A stretch of 64,000 bases of DNA from Bacteroides sp. GM023 (GCF_014750685.1 NZ_JAAXGE010000003.1:124001-188000), one strand, 5' to 3'. Counted from the stretch's first letter, positions 1 to 8,897 are shown. Notes: generated by a model not told the origin, from the letters alone. A program made the numbers and translations.

Positions 1-343
1 TGGATAGCAGGCTGATAGCTGCTGTAACTTTGAAGTTATTGCCTTTGTTAGCCGTCATTGTAGTAAGTGCGGAAGCACTTTCGTTAGCAAGAGGATCATC
101 TGCGTATATTTCTACTAAATAAGCAAAAAGACCACCTTCTTCATCTTTCACTTCAACTGAAACATTCTTTGTTACCATCATGTTCCAATCAAAACCGTCG
201 GGAGCGGCAAAGCCATCGCCCATAGGATTAGGTGTTTCATAAGACGGATCGTACAAATCCTTTCCCGAATCGACACAACTTAACATAGTACCTACCATTG
301 CTATTGCAATGATTGGTATGAATTGAATAGTTTTTTTCATCAT
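1..343 (-). CDS. LruC-like secreted lipoprotein, N-terminal part (runs off left edge)
   Basis: Partial gene; only about 114 N-terminal residues are inside the window. Two in-frame ATGs (343 and 340) give MMKKTIQF or MKKTIQF, then a hydrophobic stretch and a lipobox-like MLSC, so the product is probably a lipoprotein exported by signal peptidase II. After the Cys comes VDSGKDLYDPSYETP, resembling the CVDNEKNLFN start of the complete LruC protein at 14175-16517. This supports membership of the Bacteroidales LruC-domain (DUF4842-type) surface lipoprotein group, but the diagnostic C-terminal domain lies outside the window. The function of these proteins is unknown. A promoter was not identified in the 245 bases between it and the asparaginase gene. 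Confidence 0.7.
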   Translation of the reverse strand, partial: MMKKTIQFIPIIAIAMVGTMLSCVDSGKDLYDPSYETPNPMGDGFAAPDGFDWNMMVTKNVSVEVKDEEGGLFAYLVEIYADDPLANESASALTTMTANKGNNFKVTAAISLLS

Positions 344-515
344 ACAGTTATATTGCTTGATTGTTTGTAACCAACATCTTATACAAAAATAGTCGCATAT
401 CTTATATTTAAGATACATTTCATACTGTTTTATGTAAGGAAAACAAATCTACTTCCGTTTTGGCTTCATTTTGGCTCCATTGGGATTACCCGAGGCTCTG
501 CATGAATACAAAAGA

Positions 516-568
516 AATCCCCTAATGCTCTCTTTTACAGGAATCTGCAAAACGAAAATTAGGGGATT
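516..568 (-). terminator. Possible stem-loop 3' of the asparaginase gene
   Basis: Perfect 11-bp inverted repeat (AATCCCCTAAT at 516-526, ATTAGGGGATT at 558-568) around a 31-base loop. On the minus strand it is followed by TCTTTTG, only weakly U-rich, so it could be a terminator or just an RNA stabiliser downstream of the gene ending at 589. Apart from this hairpin nothing recognisable lies in 344-588. Confidence 0.4.
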
Positions 569-588
569 GTACTAAATCAGTTTATCTT

Positions 589-1629
589 TTAGGACTTGGT
601 GATTTCTCCTGTTAAACAGGAGTTCATTTTGTATCGGATGTCTTGGTTGGATAATCCGTGTCCCAATAAAAACATGAGTTTGGTTATAGCACATTCGGGA
701 GTACTATCATATCCACTGATAACACCGGCTTCCAACAGATGTATCCCTGTCTCATAGCGTCCCATCTCTACCGCTCCCGAAGCGCATTGGGTGATGTTTA
801 CAATAATAATCCCCCGTTCGGTAGCTTCCTTCAATTGGCGGATAAACCATTCTTTTTGTGGCGCATTTCCCGATCCGAAAGTCTTCATTACTACCGCTTT
901 TAATCCGGGAACATGTAGGAGAGAAGTTACTATACTCTCTTGGATACCAGGGAAAAGCGTTAGTATAACCACATTTGTGTCAAATAGATAATGTGGTTTT
1001 AAAGGCTTGGTAAGGTCGGGCTTACGGATAAGGTTAGGCTCATATTTGATATGAATACCTACCCGTGCTAACGGTGGGTAATTAAAAGACCGGAATGCAT
1101 TAAAGTTTTCCGCGTTTATTTTGGTAGTACGGTTACCGCGCATTAAGTGATTCTCGAAGAATATGCATACTTCGGGAACAATGGCAGTGCCGTCCGGGTT
1201 CTTGGCAGCGGCGATTTCAATAGCGGTAATGAGATTTTCCTTTCCATCCGTCCGTAAAGTTCCGATAGGGAGTTGCGAGCCGGTGAGGATGACGGGTTTG
1301 CTTAGGTTCTCGAGCATAAAGCTTAAGGCAGAAGCAGTGTAAGCCATGGTATCCGTTCCATGAAGAATAACAAAACCATCAAAATAATCGTAGTTATAAT
1401 TGATAATCTTCACCAGTTTGGCCCAATAAGCAGGTTCCATATCCGAAGAGTCGAGAGGTGGCTCGAATTGATAGGAAGAGATGCGATAGTTGAATCTTTT
1501 CAGCTCGGGAACATGATTGAGCAGATGGTCGAAATTGAAATTCTCTAAAGCACCAGTTTCAGGATTTTCTATCATTCCGATAGTTCCACCCGTATAAATT
1601 AACAAAACAGAGGGAGTATCTACTTTCAT
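589..1629 (-). CDS. ansA: Type I (cytoplasmic) L-asparaginase
   Basis: Hydrolyses L-asparagine to aspartate and ammonia. The 346-aa length fits type I bacterial asparaginases. The N-terminal catalytic motif YTGGTIGM (residues 12-19, nucleophile Thr16) and the second motif HGTDTM (residues 90-95, Thr92-Asp93) are both intact, with the substrate-binding DSSDM segment at about residues 60-64. There is no signal peptide, which argues for the cytoplasmic enzyme rather than the periplasmic type II form. It is transcribed alone on the minus strand; a TATCTTTG -7 element sits about 30 bases upstream. The nearby trp operon is also minus strand but separated by about 240 bases and a hairpin. Confidence 0.93.
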   Translation of the reverse strand: MKVDTPSVLLIYTGGTIGMIENPETGALENFNFDHLLNHVPELKRFNYRISSYQFEPPLDSSDMEPAYWAKLVKIINYNYDYFDGFVILHGTDTMAYTASALSFMLENLSKPVILTGSQLPIGTLRTDGKENLITAIEIAAAKNPDGTAIVPEVCIFFENHLMRGNRTTKINAENFNAFRSFNYPPLARVGIHIKYEPNLIRKPDLTKPLKPHYLFDTNVVILTLFPGIQESIVTSLLHVPGLKAVVMKTFGSGNAPQKEWFIRQLKEATERGIIIVNITQCASGAVEMGRYETGIHLLEAGVISGYDSTPECAITKLMFLLGHGLSNQDIRYKMNSCLTGEITKS

Positions 1630-1657
1630 AACCGTTGAATTTCTGTTAAAACGCTGA

Positions 1658-1665
1658 CAAAGATA
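1658..1665 (-). promoter_or_regulatory. Bacteroides -7 element for the asparaginase gene
   Basis: TATCTTTG on the minus strand matches the Bacteroides primary sigma factor -7 consensus TAnnTTTG, 28 bases before the ATG. No clear TTG is seen 19-21 bases further upstream. Confidence 0.55.
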
Positions 1666-1793
1666 CCGATTAATTGGATATTATGAATAGTAAATGACGA
1701 ATTTGTTTGTAGATTAGATTGAAATGTTTTAAACCTGAATATTTATACGGGCTTATCCGATGATTTAAAAGAAAAAGCTCCTGTGTCTTTAAA

Positions 1794-1858
1794 AGTAAGT
1801 AGTTAAAGACCGGTTGACTGTGCGAACATATCCGTCCCGGTTACTTTAACTGCTTACT
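1794..1858 (-). terminator. Large hairpin at the 3' end of the trp operon
   Basis: A 15-bp stem (AGTAAGTAGTTAAAG at 1794-1808 with CTTTAACTGCTTACT at 1844-1858, one G-T mismatch) is continued inward by ACCGG/CCGGT. It lies just after trpA on the minus strand and probably ends or protects the operon transcript. The U-tract behind it is short, so intrinsic termination is uncertain. Confidence 0.45.
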
Positions 1859-1873
1859 GTTGATTATCCTTAT

Positions 1874-2644
1874 TTATTTCAGTGCTTCTTTCAATTTGAG
1901 AATAGCCTTCTCCGGATCTTTTTCTTCTTCGAGCAGAGTGACAAATTTGCTACCAATGATTGCTCCCGAAGCATATTCGCATGCCGCCTGGAAAGTGGCT
2001 TTGTTCGAGATACCGAATCCCACCATCAATGGATTGTTCAGATGCATATCTTCTATCTTTTTGAAGTAAGACCGCTTCTGTTCGTTGAAGTCCTGTTGTG
2101 CTCCGGTAGTTGCTGCGGATGAAACCATGTAGATAAAGCCGTCTGTATGTGCATCGATTTCACGTACACGCTCTTCACTGGTTTCCGGTGTGATAAGCAT
2201 AATAACTTTGATGTTATAACGTTCGGCGATGATGCGGTATTGTTCCTGATAATCACGGAAGGGAAGGTCGGGAATGATAACTCCGTCGATCCCACATTCT
2301 ACACATTGACGGCAGAAGTTCTCAAATCCGAACTGCATGATTGGATTTAGGTAACCCATAAATACAAGTGGTATTTTCACATCCTTGCGAATATCGCGCA
2401 ATTGTTCGAAAAGGAGTTTTAGGGACATACCGTTGCGCAGTGCCTGGGTAGCGGCATTTTGAATAACAATACCATCCGCCATCGGATCACTGAAGGGAAT
2501 CCCGATTTCAATCATACTGACTCCGTGCTTTTCGAGTGTACGGATTACATTGGCAGTGCCGTCCAACGTTGGATCACCTGCACAGAAATAAATGGAAAGT
2601 ATATCTTTCTTATTACTATTGAAAAGTTGATTAATTCTATTCAT
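1874..2644 (-). CDS. trpA: Tryptophan synthase alpha chain
   Basis: Splits indole-3-glycerol phosphate into indole and glyceraldehyde 3-phosphate; indole is channelled to TrpB. The 256-aa TIM barrel is a little shorter than the 268-aa enteric enzyme. The catalytic pair is visible in IEIGIPFSDPMADG: Glu46 and Asp57 correspond to Glu49 and Asp60 of the Salmonella enzyme. The phosphate-binding GFGIS segment is near residue 208. It is the last gene of the trpBEGDCFA operon; 19 bases separate it from trpF. In this operon the two synthase subunits are at opposite ends, which is usual in Bacteroides but unlike the adjacent trpBA of enteric bacteria. Confidence 0.95.
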   Translation of the reverse strand: MNRINQLFNSNKKDILSIYFCAGDPTLDGTANVIRTLEKHGVSMIEIGIPFSDPMADGIVIQNAATQALRNGMSLKLLFEQLRDIRKDVKIPLVFMGYLNPIMQFGFENFCRQCVECGIDGVIIPDLPFRDYQEQYRIIAERYNIKVIMLITPETSEERVREIDAHTDGFIYMVSSAATTGAQQDFNEQKRSYFKKIEDMHLNNPLMVGFGISNKATFQAACEYASGAIIGSKFVTLLEEEKDPEKAILKLKEALK

Positions 2645-2663
2645 GATTATTGGAAATTTAAAA

Positions 2664-3287
2664 TTAGGATTTTAGTTCATTCAGGAATGTCCGGATACGT
2701 TCCGTATCCTTCTTTCCCGGTTTTAATTCAAAACGGCTGTTGAGATCATATCCGGCAAGGCGGGGATGCTTAAACTCTTTCAGCGCATTGACACTGTAAG
2801 GATTGATGCCACCGCTTAATAGAAAAGGTACATGTCCGTTATACGTGTGCAGGATACTCCAGTCGAACTGATTGCCCGAACCACCATACTGTTCGCATTT
2901 CGTATCGAACAGGAACAAGTCGCAGACCTTTTCATACTCATATACCTTTGCCAAATCCTTAGGACGGGCTATTGAAAAGGCTTTGATGATTTTCAATCCC
3001 GCCATATGCAATGACCGACAGTATTCCGGTGATTCGGTTCCATGCAGTTGCACATAGTTCAGTCCGAAACGATCGGCATACATGCTGACCACTTGCTTAT
3101 CCTCATTCACAAACACTCCGACACGTCGGGTGTAGATAGGGAGATAAGCCGGAAGCTCGTAGACATATCGGGGAGATTTGGGATAAAAGATAAATCCCAG
3201 CATATCGATGCCTTCAAGTGATTCTACATCCCGTATGTTTTCAGCTTCACACATTCCACATACTTTGATAATTTTTCCGTTGATCAT
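2664..3287 (-). CDS. trpF: Phosphoribosylanthranilate isomerase
   Basis: Converts N-(5-phosphoribosyl)anthranilate to the carboxyphenylamino-deoxyribulose phosphate used by TrpC. 207 aa, a single-domain TIM barrel as expected. The KVCGM motif at residues 8-12 carries the general base Cys10, and LSGGINPYSV and GYDLNSRFE near the C-terminus match the phosphate site and the general acid Asp. It is a separate polypeptide rather than a TrpC-TrpF fusion. 26 bases separate it from trpC. Confidence 0.95.
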   Translation of the reverse strand: MINGKIIKVCGMCEAENIRDVESLEGIDMLGFIFYPKSPRYVYELPAYLPIYTRRVGVFVNEDKQVVSMYADRFGLNYVQLHGTESPEYCRSLHMAGLKIIKAFSIARPKDLAKVYEYEKVCDLFLFDTKCEQYGGSGNQFDWSILHTYNGHVPFLLSGGINPYSVNALKEFKHPRLAGYDLNSRFELKPGKKDTERIRTFLNELKS

Positions 3288-3313
3288 AGGGCAGGCCGTT
3301 TTGAATAATTAGT

Positions 3314-4096
3314 TTATTGTATGGCTCGCAGGAAATTCTGTAAGGTTTCTCCCGGTTGCTCAGTTTTCATAAATGTTTCACCAATCAGAAATCCATGGAA
3401 TCCGGCTGTCCGGAGACGTTTTACGATTTCAGGATCGGAGATACCGCTTTCGGATACCAATACCGCGTCTTGGGGAAGTTGCCCGGCCAATCGGAACGAG
3501 TTTTCCACATCGGTGAAGAAAGTTCCCAAGTTACGATTGTTGATTCCTACCATATCTATCTCTTTATTAATATACGCCAATTCTTCCGAACTGTGGATTT
3601 CCAGCAGAACTTCCAGTCCCAAAGAATGAGCTTTCTCTGTAAGTTCATTACATTTTTCCTGTTCAAGTGCGGCTGCAATAAGAAGCACAGCGTCCGCACC
3701 GACAATTTTTGCCTGATAAAGTTGATATTCGTCAATGATGAAATCCTTTCTAAGAATAGGAATCTCTACCAAAGGGCGCGCAATACGAATATCTTTCAGA
3801 CTTCCCCCGAAAAACTTTTCATCGGTGAGGATAGAGAGGGCAGAAGCCCCTACTGTCGCATAAGAGAGAACAATTTCTTCCGGGCGGGCGTCCTGCTTTA
3901 TCCATCCTTTAGACGGAGAACGTCGTTTAAATTCTGCAATCACGCCCGACTTTGAAGAAGCCAATGCCTGTTTCATGGAGCGAATAGCCGGAGCCTCACT
4001 GATACCTTCCTGCAACTGTTCGATAGAAATAGCCTGCTTTTGCAGGTCTACTTCAAATCGTTTGTTGGCTATTATTTCGGATAATATATCTTTCAT
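3314..4096 (-). CDS. trpC: Indole-3-glycerol phosphate synthase
   Basis: Cyclises the TrpF product to indole-3-glycerol phosphate with loss of CO2 and water. 260 aa, matching monofunctional IGPS enzymes. The signature AEFKRRSPSKG at residues 54-64 holds Glu55 and Lys57 of the active site, followed by LRKDFI (Lys) and the NNRNL and SESGI motifs. It is the fifth gene of the operon. 48 bases of AT-rich sequence separate it from trpD. Confidence 0.95.
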   Translation of the reverse strand: MKDILSEIIANKRFEVDLQKQAISIEQLQEGISEAPAIRSMKQALASSKSGVIAEFKRRSPSKGWIKQDARPEEIVLSYATVGASALSILTDEKFFGGSLKDIRIARPLVEIPILRKDFIIDEYQLYQAKIVGADAVLLIAAALEQEKCNELTEKAHSLGLEVLLEIHSSEELAYINKEIDMVGINNRNLGTFFTDVENSFRLAGQLPQDAVLVSESGISDPEIVKRLRTAGFHGFLIGETFMKTEQPGETLQNFLRAIQ

Positions 4097-4144
4097 TGAT
4101 TTTGAATGATTAGTTTTGGATAGTGGATTTACAAAAATACAATA

Positions 4145-5140
4145 TTAACTGTTTAATTCAATGAATTTCTTCAAAGTTGTTAATGCCCGTCCACTTTCCA
4201 GTGACTCTTTAGCCATGGCAATGCACTCCTCAATCGTCTTTTCCGGACAAACTACATGGATGGCAAAAGCAGAGTTGATAACTACCACATTCTTTTGGGC
4301 TTCGGTCGCTGTATTATTCATGATGTTATCGAAGATTTTTGCGGCATCTTCCGGTGTCTGTCCGCCATCCAAGTCGGTATCTTTGTAGCGGGAGAACCCG
4401 AGACTTTCAGGAGTATAAATCTTTTCGTTGGCACTGGTTGCCACTTTAAATTCATTGGTCAGGGAGATTTCATCATATCCGTCCAAACTATGAACGACGG
4501 CAAATTTCGTTTTACTTTCCTGATAAGTATAGGTATAAAGGCGCAGCAGCGGGAGATTATAAACTCCCAGAAGCTGATAAGCCGGCAATACCGGATTCAC
4601 TAACGGACCGAGCATATTGAAGAAAGTACGCACTGCCAGTCCCTTACGCACCGGAGCGACAGCCTTCAGAGCCGGATTGAACAAAGGAGCATGCAAATAA
4701 GCAATATTACACTGCTCCATGCTGCGACGCAATTGATCTACATCATTGGTAAACTTCACGCCATGCTGTTCCATCACATTGCTGGCACCACTGACTGACG
4801 TTGCCCCGTAATTACCATGCTTCACCACCGGAAAGCCTGCCCCGGCAACCGTGAAACAGGAAGCAGTAGAAATGTTGAATGTATTTTTTCCGTCACCGCC
4901 TGTTCCTACAATATCTATCGGAGCAAACTCGCTCAAATCTACCGGAACGCGCATCTCAAGCAATGCATCGCGGAAACCGCATAATTCTTCAACGGAAATA
5001 TTGCGCATCAGGAAAACTGTGATTAGCGAAGCCACCTGTACATCATTATATTTTCCTTGTGCGATGTTTTGTAAGATAGTACGGGCCTCATCGCGTCCCA
5101 AATACTGATGCTCAAAAAGCTTATATAGAATCTGTTTCAT
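4145..5140 (-). CDS. trpD: Anthranilate phosphoribosyltransferase
   Basis: Transfers phosphoribose from PRPP to anthranilate. The 331-aa length is typical for a stand-alone enzyme of the nucleoside phosphorylase/phosphoribosyltransferase class III fold. The PRPP and anthranilate loop GTGGDGKNTFNIST (from residue 79) and KHGNYGATSVSGASN are intact, as is the AVRTFFNMLGPLVNP segment. It is separated by only 4 bases from trpG, so the two are probably translationally coupled. In many bacteria trpG and trpD are fused; here they are separate. Confidence 0.95.
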   Translation of the reverse strand: MKQILYKLFEHQYLGRDEARTILQNIAQGKYNDVQVASLITVFLMRNISVEELCGFRDALLEMRVPVDLSEFAPIDIVGTGGDGKNTFNISTASCFTVAGAGFPVVKHGNYGATSVSGASNVMEQHGVKFTNDVDQLRRSMEQCNIAYLHAPLFNPALKAVAPVRKGLAVRTFFNMLGPLVNPVLPAYQLLGVYNLPLLRLYTYTYQESKTKFAVVHSLDGYDEISLTNEFKVATSANEKIYTPESLGFSRYKDTDLDGGQTPEDAAKIFDNIMNNTATEAQKNVVVINSAFAIHVVCPEKTIEECIAMAKESLESGRALTTLKKFIELNS

Positions 5141-5144
5141 AACT

Positions 5145-5711
5145 TTAATCGTTTAAGAAGTTCTTGATAATTTCTTTTCCCTGAGGAGTCAATACCGATT
5201 CGGGATGGAACTGGATGCCATGTACATCATAAGTTTTATGGCGGATTGCCATAATTTGCCCCTCCTTGCTTTCTGCCGTTATTTCCAGGCAATCGGGAAA
5301 ATTTTCCCGGCTCACTACCCAGGAGTGATATCGTCCGACGGGAATTTCCTTCCCCAATCCTTCGAAAAGTATATCCCGGCTGAGGATGCTGATCGGAGTC
5401 TGTACCCCGTGATATACTTCTGTCAGGTTTTCCAAACGTGCTCCGAAAGCTTCGCCGATGGCCTGATGTCCCAAGCAAACCCCCAAGATACTTTTGGTGG
5501 ACGCATACCTTTTAATAATAGGTAATAGCAATCCCGCTTCTTCGGGTATACCCGGGCCGGGAGACAGAATGATTTTATCGAACCGTTCTACTTCATCAAG
5601 CTCTATTTGGTCATTGCGGACTACTTCTACATCCGTAGCTCCCAGTTCTTTCACTGCGTGCAGTAAATTGTAGGTGAAAGAGTCGTAGTTATCTAAAAGT
5701 AATATTTTCAT
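5145..5711 (-). CDS. trpG: Anthranilate synthase component II, glutamine amidotransferase
   Basis: Supplies ammonia from glutamine to TrpE. 188 aa, a class I amidotransferase. The nucleophile is Cys79 in GVCLGHQAIGEAFG, and the His-Glu of the triad are in the C-terminal QFHPESVLTPQG. The oxyanion strand motif LSPGPGIPEE is at residues 49-58. It sits directly between trpE and trpD, so it most likely serves tryptophan rather than folate synthesis, although in some bacteria one subunit serves both. Confidence 0.93.
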   Translation of the reverse strand: MKILLLDNYDSFTYNLLHAVKELGATDVEVVRNDQIELDEVERFDKIILSPGPGIPEEAGLLLPIIKRYASTKSILGVCLGHQAIGEAFGARLENLTEVYHGVQTPISILSRDILFEGLGKEIPVGRYHSWVVSRENFPDCLEITAESKEGQIMAIRHKTYDVHGIQFHPESVLTPQGKEIIKNFLND

Positions 5712-5762
5712 TTTTTCTAGTCTTTGTAAAATTGTTGCTCAAATCGTTTTCCTTGTTTTCGC

Positions 5763-7169
5763 TTAATTCTTTAATTTTACAGCCAAATCAATTGCCTTCT
5801 TCAACGCTCCCAATTTATTATTCACCTCTTGCAATTCATATTCATCCTGGCTGCGTGCCACGATACCACCTCCGGCCTGGAACCATAATTCATTGTTACG
5901 GCTCACAAACGTACGGATTGTGATAGCCTGATTCAATTCACCGTTCAGCCCGATAAAACCGATGCATCCGCCATACGCTCCCCGGTTGTGAGGTTCGATT
6001 TCACTGATAAGCTGCATGGCACGAACTTTAGGCGCACCGCTTAATGTGCCGGCAGGGAAAGTATCGATGAAAGTCTTTATTTTATCCGCCCCCTCGTTCA
6101 GTGCGCCACTGACACGGCTAACCAAATGGATGACATGACTGTAGTATTGCGGCTCTTTGTAGAATAGCACCCGTACATCATGGCAATTTCGTGAAAGGTC
6201 ATTTCGTGCAAGGTCTACCAACATCACGTGCTCTGCATTCTCTTTTGGGTCGGCAAGTAATGCTTCTGCCAGTTCACGGTCTTTTACAATATCTCCGGTA
6301 CGACGGGTAGTTCCTGCAATCGGGTCGATATACGCCCGGCCTTCTTCAATCTTGCAGTGTGTTTCAGGTGAAGAACCAAAGATACGGTATCCGCCGAAGT
6401 CGAAATAGAAAAGATAAGGAGAAGGGTTAATGCTGCGGAGTGCGCGATAAACTTTGAAATCATCTCCGGCGTAAGGCTGAATAAATCTTCTGGAAAGTAC
6501 GATTTGGAAAACATCGCCACGCATGCAATGGGCAATTCCTTTACGGACATTCGCTTTATGTTCTTCATCCGTGATGGGGCTGGTGACGGGGCCTGTCACA
6601 GAGAAATTGTATGAAGCAAAATTTCGGTTTTCGATAGCTGCTTCCAGTTCCGGCAGACCGCTTTCTTCTCCTTCGGCCGACATCTCTACTAATGTCAATT
6701 CATTCTTGAAATGGTTGAAGACAATGATATACTTATATAATATGTATAGCAAATCCGGTGCGTCGTTCTCTTCATCGTGACTTTCTTTCACTGGGATATG
6801 CTCGAAATACTTCACAGCGTTGAAAGTGGTATATCCATAAAGTCCGCATACATTTTTGTTTTCTCCGCTCACCTTGAACTGACTGATAAAGCGGTTCATG
6901 GCTTTTTCTACGGTGAATGTTTTAGTCAGCGGCTCTTCTGTACGGCTGCCGTCCGGGTAATTGGTGGTAACAATACCACAGTTTACGCCGATATTTGCCA
7001 GTGGACAAAGAGCGATAAATGATAAAGAATTCTCTCCGGCATGAAAATCAGAACTTTCCATTAATGCAGATTGCGGATACATATCGCGCACTTTCAGGTA
7101 GATGCTGACGGGAGTATGCATATCTCCGAGCACCTGTTTGCTATGGGTAGTATAATTAAATGTTTTCAT
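5763..7169 (-). CDS. trpE: Anthranilate synthase component I
   Basis: Makes anthranilate from chorismate and ammonia delivered by TrpG. The 468-aa protein has the N-terminal TrpE domain and the C-terminal chorismate-binding domain; TFPAGTLSGAPKVRAM and PYLFYFDFGGYRIFGSSPE are clear family signatures. The IAGTTRR motif is also present. Feedback by tryptophan is known for the family; the N-terminal site here reads MESSDF, close to the LLES motif. It is the second gene of the operon after trpB. Confidence 0.95.
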   Translation of the reverse strand: MKTFNYTTHSKQVLGDMHTPVSIYLKVRDMYPQSALMESSDFHAGENSLSFIALCPLANIGVNCGIVTTNYPDGSRTEEPLTKTFTVEKAMNRFISQFKVSGENKNVCGLYGYTTFNAVKYFEHIPVKESHDEENDAPDLLYILYKYIIVFNHFKNELTLVEMSAEGEESGLPELEAAIENRNFASYNFSVTGPVTSPITDEEHKANVRKGIAHCMRGDVFQIVLSRRFIQPYAGDDFKVYRALRSINPSPYLFYFDFGGYRIFGSSPETHCKIEEGRAYIDPIAGTTRRTGDIVKDRELAEALLADPKENAEHVMLVDLARNDLSRNCHDVRVLFYKEPQYYSHVIHLVSRVSGALNEGADKIKTFIDTFPAGTLSGAPKVRAMQLISEIEPHNRGAYGGCIGFIGLNGELNQAITIRTFVSRNNELWFQAGGGIVARSQDEYELQEVNNKLGALKKAIDLAVKLKN

Positions 7170-7216
7170 ATCTGCTTTTATTAATTACAAGTTATAAATT
7201 ACGATTGGTTCTCTTA

Positions 7217-8401
7217 TTATTCTTCATTGAAAGATAAATAAGTCTCGATGTCCTTATCGCCCCGTCCCGAAACCGTCAGTACAACCACATCTTCCGGTTT
7301 GAACTTCAGTTTCTTTAAAGCGCCCAGCGCATGAGCCGATTCGAGTGCGGGGATAATCCCCTCCAGTTTGGTCAACTCGTAAGCAGCTTCTATGGCTTCG
7401 TCATCGTTGACAGCTAATACATTGGCGCGTCTTTGTGCGGCGAGGTTGGCATGTATTGGACCAATTCCCGGATAATCCAGCCCGGCAGAGATAGAGTAGG
7501 GCTCTTCAATTTGTCCGTCCTCGTTTTGAATGACGTAAGTACGTACACCGTGGATGATTCCCATTTTTCCGAGTTGGATGGTAGCGGCAGTCATTCCTGT
7601 CTCTATACCTTTGCCGCCTGCTTCTGCCAAAATAATACCTACCCGTTCGTCATTGATATAGTGATAGATCGTTCCGGCAGCATTACTTCCACCGCCTACG
7701 CAGGCTATCAGATAATCGGGATATTCGCGTCCCTCTTTCTCCTGAAGTTGCTTTTTGATTTCTTCGCTGATAACAGATTGCAGGCGTGCCACCATGTCAG
7801 GGTAAGGATGAGGACCAACGGTAGAACCGATGATGTAATAAGTGTCGACGGGATGACAACACCAGTCGCGGATAGCTTCGTTCGTGGCATCTTTCAGAGT
7901 CATGTTTCCTGAAGTGACGGGAATCACGGTTGCTCCCAGCATCTTCATTTTCTCTACGTTGACATGCTGGCGTTCTATGTCCAGTTTTCCCATATAAACG
8001 ATACATTCCATATCCATCAACGCACATACGGTAGCAGTTGCCACACCATGTTGTCCGGCACCTGTTTCGGCGATGATGCGTTTCTTTCCCATGCGACGCG
8101 CCAGCAGAATCTGTCCGATTGTATTGTTGATTTTGTGAGCACCCGTATGGTTCAGGTCTTCCCGTTTCAGATACAGTTTGCAGCCATACTTTTCAGAAAG
8201 GCGTTTCGCCAAATAGAGTGGGGAAGGGCGTCCTACGTAGTCACGTAGCAACTGGTCGAACTCTTTTTTGAAGTCTTCACTTTCAATCACTTCGAGGTAC
8301 TTATTCTTCAGTTCCTCAACACATTTGTGGAGAATCTCCGGTACATAAGCTCCACCGAATTCTCCGTAATAGCCATCCTGGTCAACTAAAAAACTTTTCA
8401 T
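7217..8401 (-). CDS. trpB: Tryptophan synthase beta chain
   Basis: PLP enzyme that condenses indole with serine. 394 aa, the standard length of the TrpB1 type. The PLP lysine is Lys90 in [11 protein letters not shown]; the glycine-rich phosphate site GGGSNAAGT and the tail motif SGRGDKD are present. It is the first structural gene of the operon, about 50 bases after the attenuator hairpin, so premature termination would silence the whole set including the unlinked trpA partner at the operon end. Confidence 0.96.
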   Translation of the reverse strand: MKSFLVDQDGYYGEFGGAYVPEILHKCVEELKNKYLEVIESEDFKKEFDQLLRDYVGRPSPLYLAKRLSEKYGCKLYLKREDLNHTGAHKINNTIGQILLARRMGKKRIIAETGAGQHGVATATVCALMDMECIVYMGKLDIERQHVNVEKMKMLGATVIPVTSGNMTLKDATNEAIRDWCCHPVDTYYIIGSTVGPHPYPDMVARLQSVISEEIKKQLQEKEGREYPDYLIACVGGGSNAAGTIYHYINDERVGIILAEAGGKGIETGMTAATIQLGKMGIIHGVRTYVIQNEDGQIEEPYSISAGLDYPGIGPIHANLAAQRRANVLAVNDDEAIEAAYELTKLEGIIPALESAHALGALKKLKFKPEDVVVLTVSGRGDKDIETYLSFNEE

Positions 8402-8452
8402 AATCCTATTTTTTTTATGTTATTATTTGGTCTTGTTCAAAAACGGGCAAAT

Positions 8453-8491
8453 AAAAAGAGCCCTGTCGCAAGCTGCGACAGGGCTCTTTTT
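8453..8491 (-). terminator. trp attenuator hairpin
   Basis: Almost perfect inverted repeat: AAAAAGAGCCCTGTCGCA paired with TGCGACAGGGCTCTTTTT around an AGC loop, ending in a U-tract on the minus strand. It lies between the leader peptide and trpB, where it would stop transcription of the operon. Its left arm on the RNA contains CUGUCG, which can instead pair with CGACAG inside the end of the leader reading frame, giving a candidate antiterminator. Because of the flanking A and T tracts it could terminate in both directions. Confidence 0.85.
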
Positions 8492-8538
8492 AATCTGTTA
8501 TATCTTTAATGAGGTATATACATACGAGCGCTGCTCCC

Positions 8539-8598
8539 TTACGACTGTCGGAGTTGTAAAGAGCGCCACCAATATGTATTTACTAACATTGTTCTCAT
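8539..8598 (-). CDS. trpL: trp operon leader peptide (19 aa, tandem Trp codons)
   Basis: A 19-codon frame reads MRTMLVNTYWWRSLQLRQS and stops with TAA. Two adjacent Trp codons (residues 10-11) lie upstream of the terminator hairpin and downstream of a full promoter, the arrangement of a ribosome-mediated attenuator. Just after the Trp codons GGCGCUCUUUAC can pair with GUAAGGGAGCAGCGCU that spans the stop codon, a candidate pause hairpin; the codons before the stop carry CGACAG, complementary to the left arm of the terminator. Stalling at the Trp codons would thus favour readthrough. The peptide is inferred from sequence; Met4 is an alternative start. Confidence 0.85.
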   Translation of the reverse strand: MRTMLVNTYWWRSLQLRQS

Positions 8599-8621
8599 TG
8601 TCTTTTGTTATTTTATGGGGG

Positions 8622-8652
8622 CAAATATAGACACTTTGTTTGAAACGACAAA
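8622..8652 (-). promoter_or_regulatory. trp operon promoter
   Basis: Minus-strand TTTG (8649-8652), 19-base spacer, TATATTTG (8622-8629): a full match to the Bacteroides consensus TTTG-N19-TAnnTTTG. It lies 23 bases upstream of the leader ATG. No trp repressor-like palindrome was noticed. The rest of 8402-8756 holds the leader and attenuator only. Confidence 0.85.
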
Positions 8653-8756
8653 CAAAATATTGCTTTTTTTCTCTTTTGCCTTCATTTTTCTGATTATAGA
8701 ACAATTTCAAATCTGAACTGTTCTTATAAATATTGAATTTTTAAACAAAAACAATT

Positions 8757-8897
8757 ATGAAACAGAGAAAAGTCTTAGTAGGCATTGCTATTGCCATTTT
8801 CGTTATATTATTGCTTTATTGGTTATTAGTGGCAGAAGATATGAAACCTTGGTTGTCGGCTATGGTTCCTTCCGTTGCGCAACAATTCATGGCTTGA
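8757..8897 (+). CDS. Small single-pass membrane protein (46 aa)
   Basis: An ATG-started frame of 46 codons encodes MKQRKVL followed by a hydrophobic segment (about residues 7-25, VGIAIAIFVILLLYWLLV) and a short amphipathic tail ending VAQQFMA. The basic N-terminus and one transmembrane helix suggest an inner-membrane microprotein with the tail outside. It sits between the divergent trp promoter and the alcohol dehydrogenase gene on the same strand as the latter, 78 bases ahead of its ATG. I do not recognise a family. The pattern of codons and the clean stop support a real gene, but conservation is untested. Confidence 0.55.
   Translation: MKQRKVLVGIAIAIFVILLLYWLLVAEDMKPWLSAMVPSVAQQFMA

Noticed and set aside
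8427..8630. 67-aa plus-strand frame opposite the trp leader
   Set aside because: It is antisense to the leader peptide and hairpin; its composition follows from those features.
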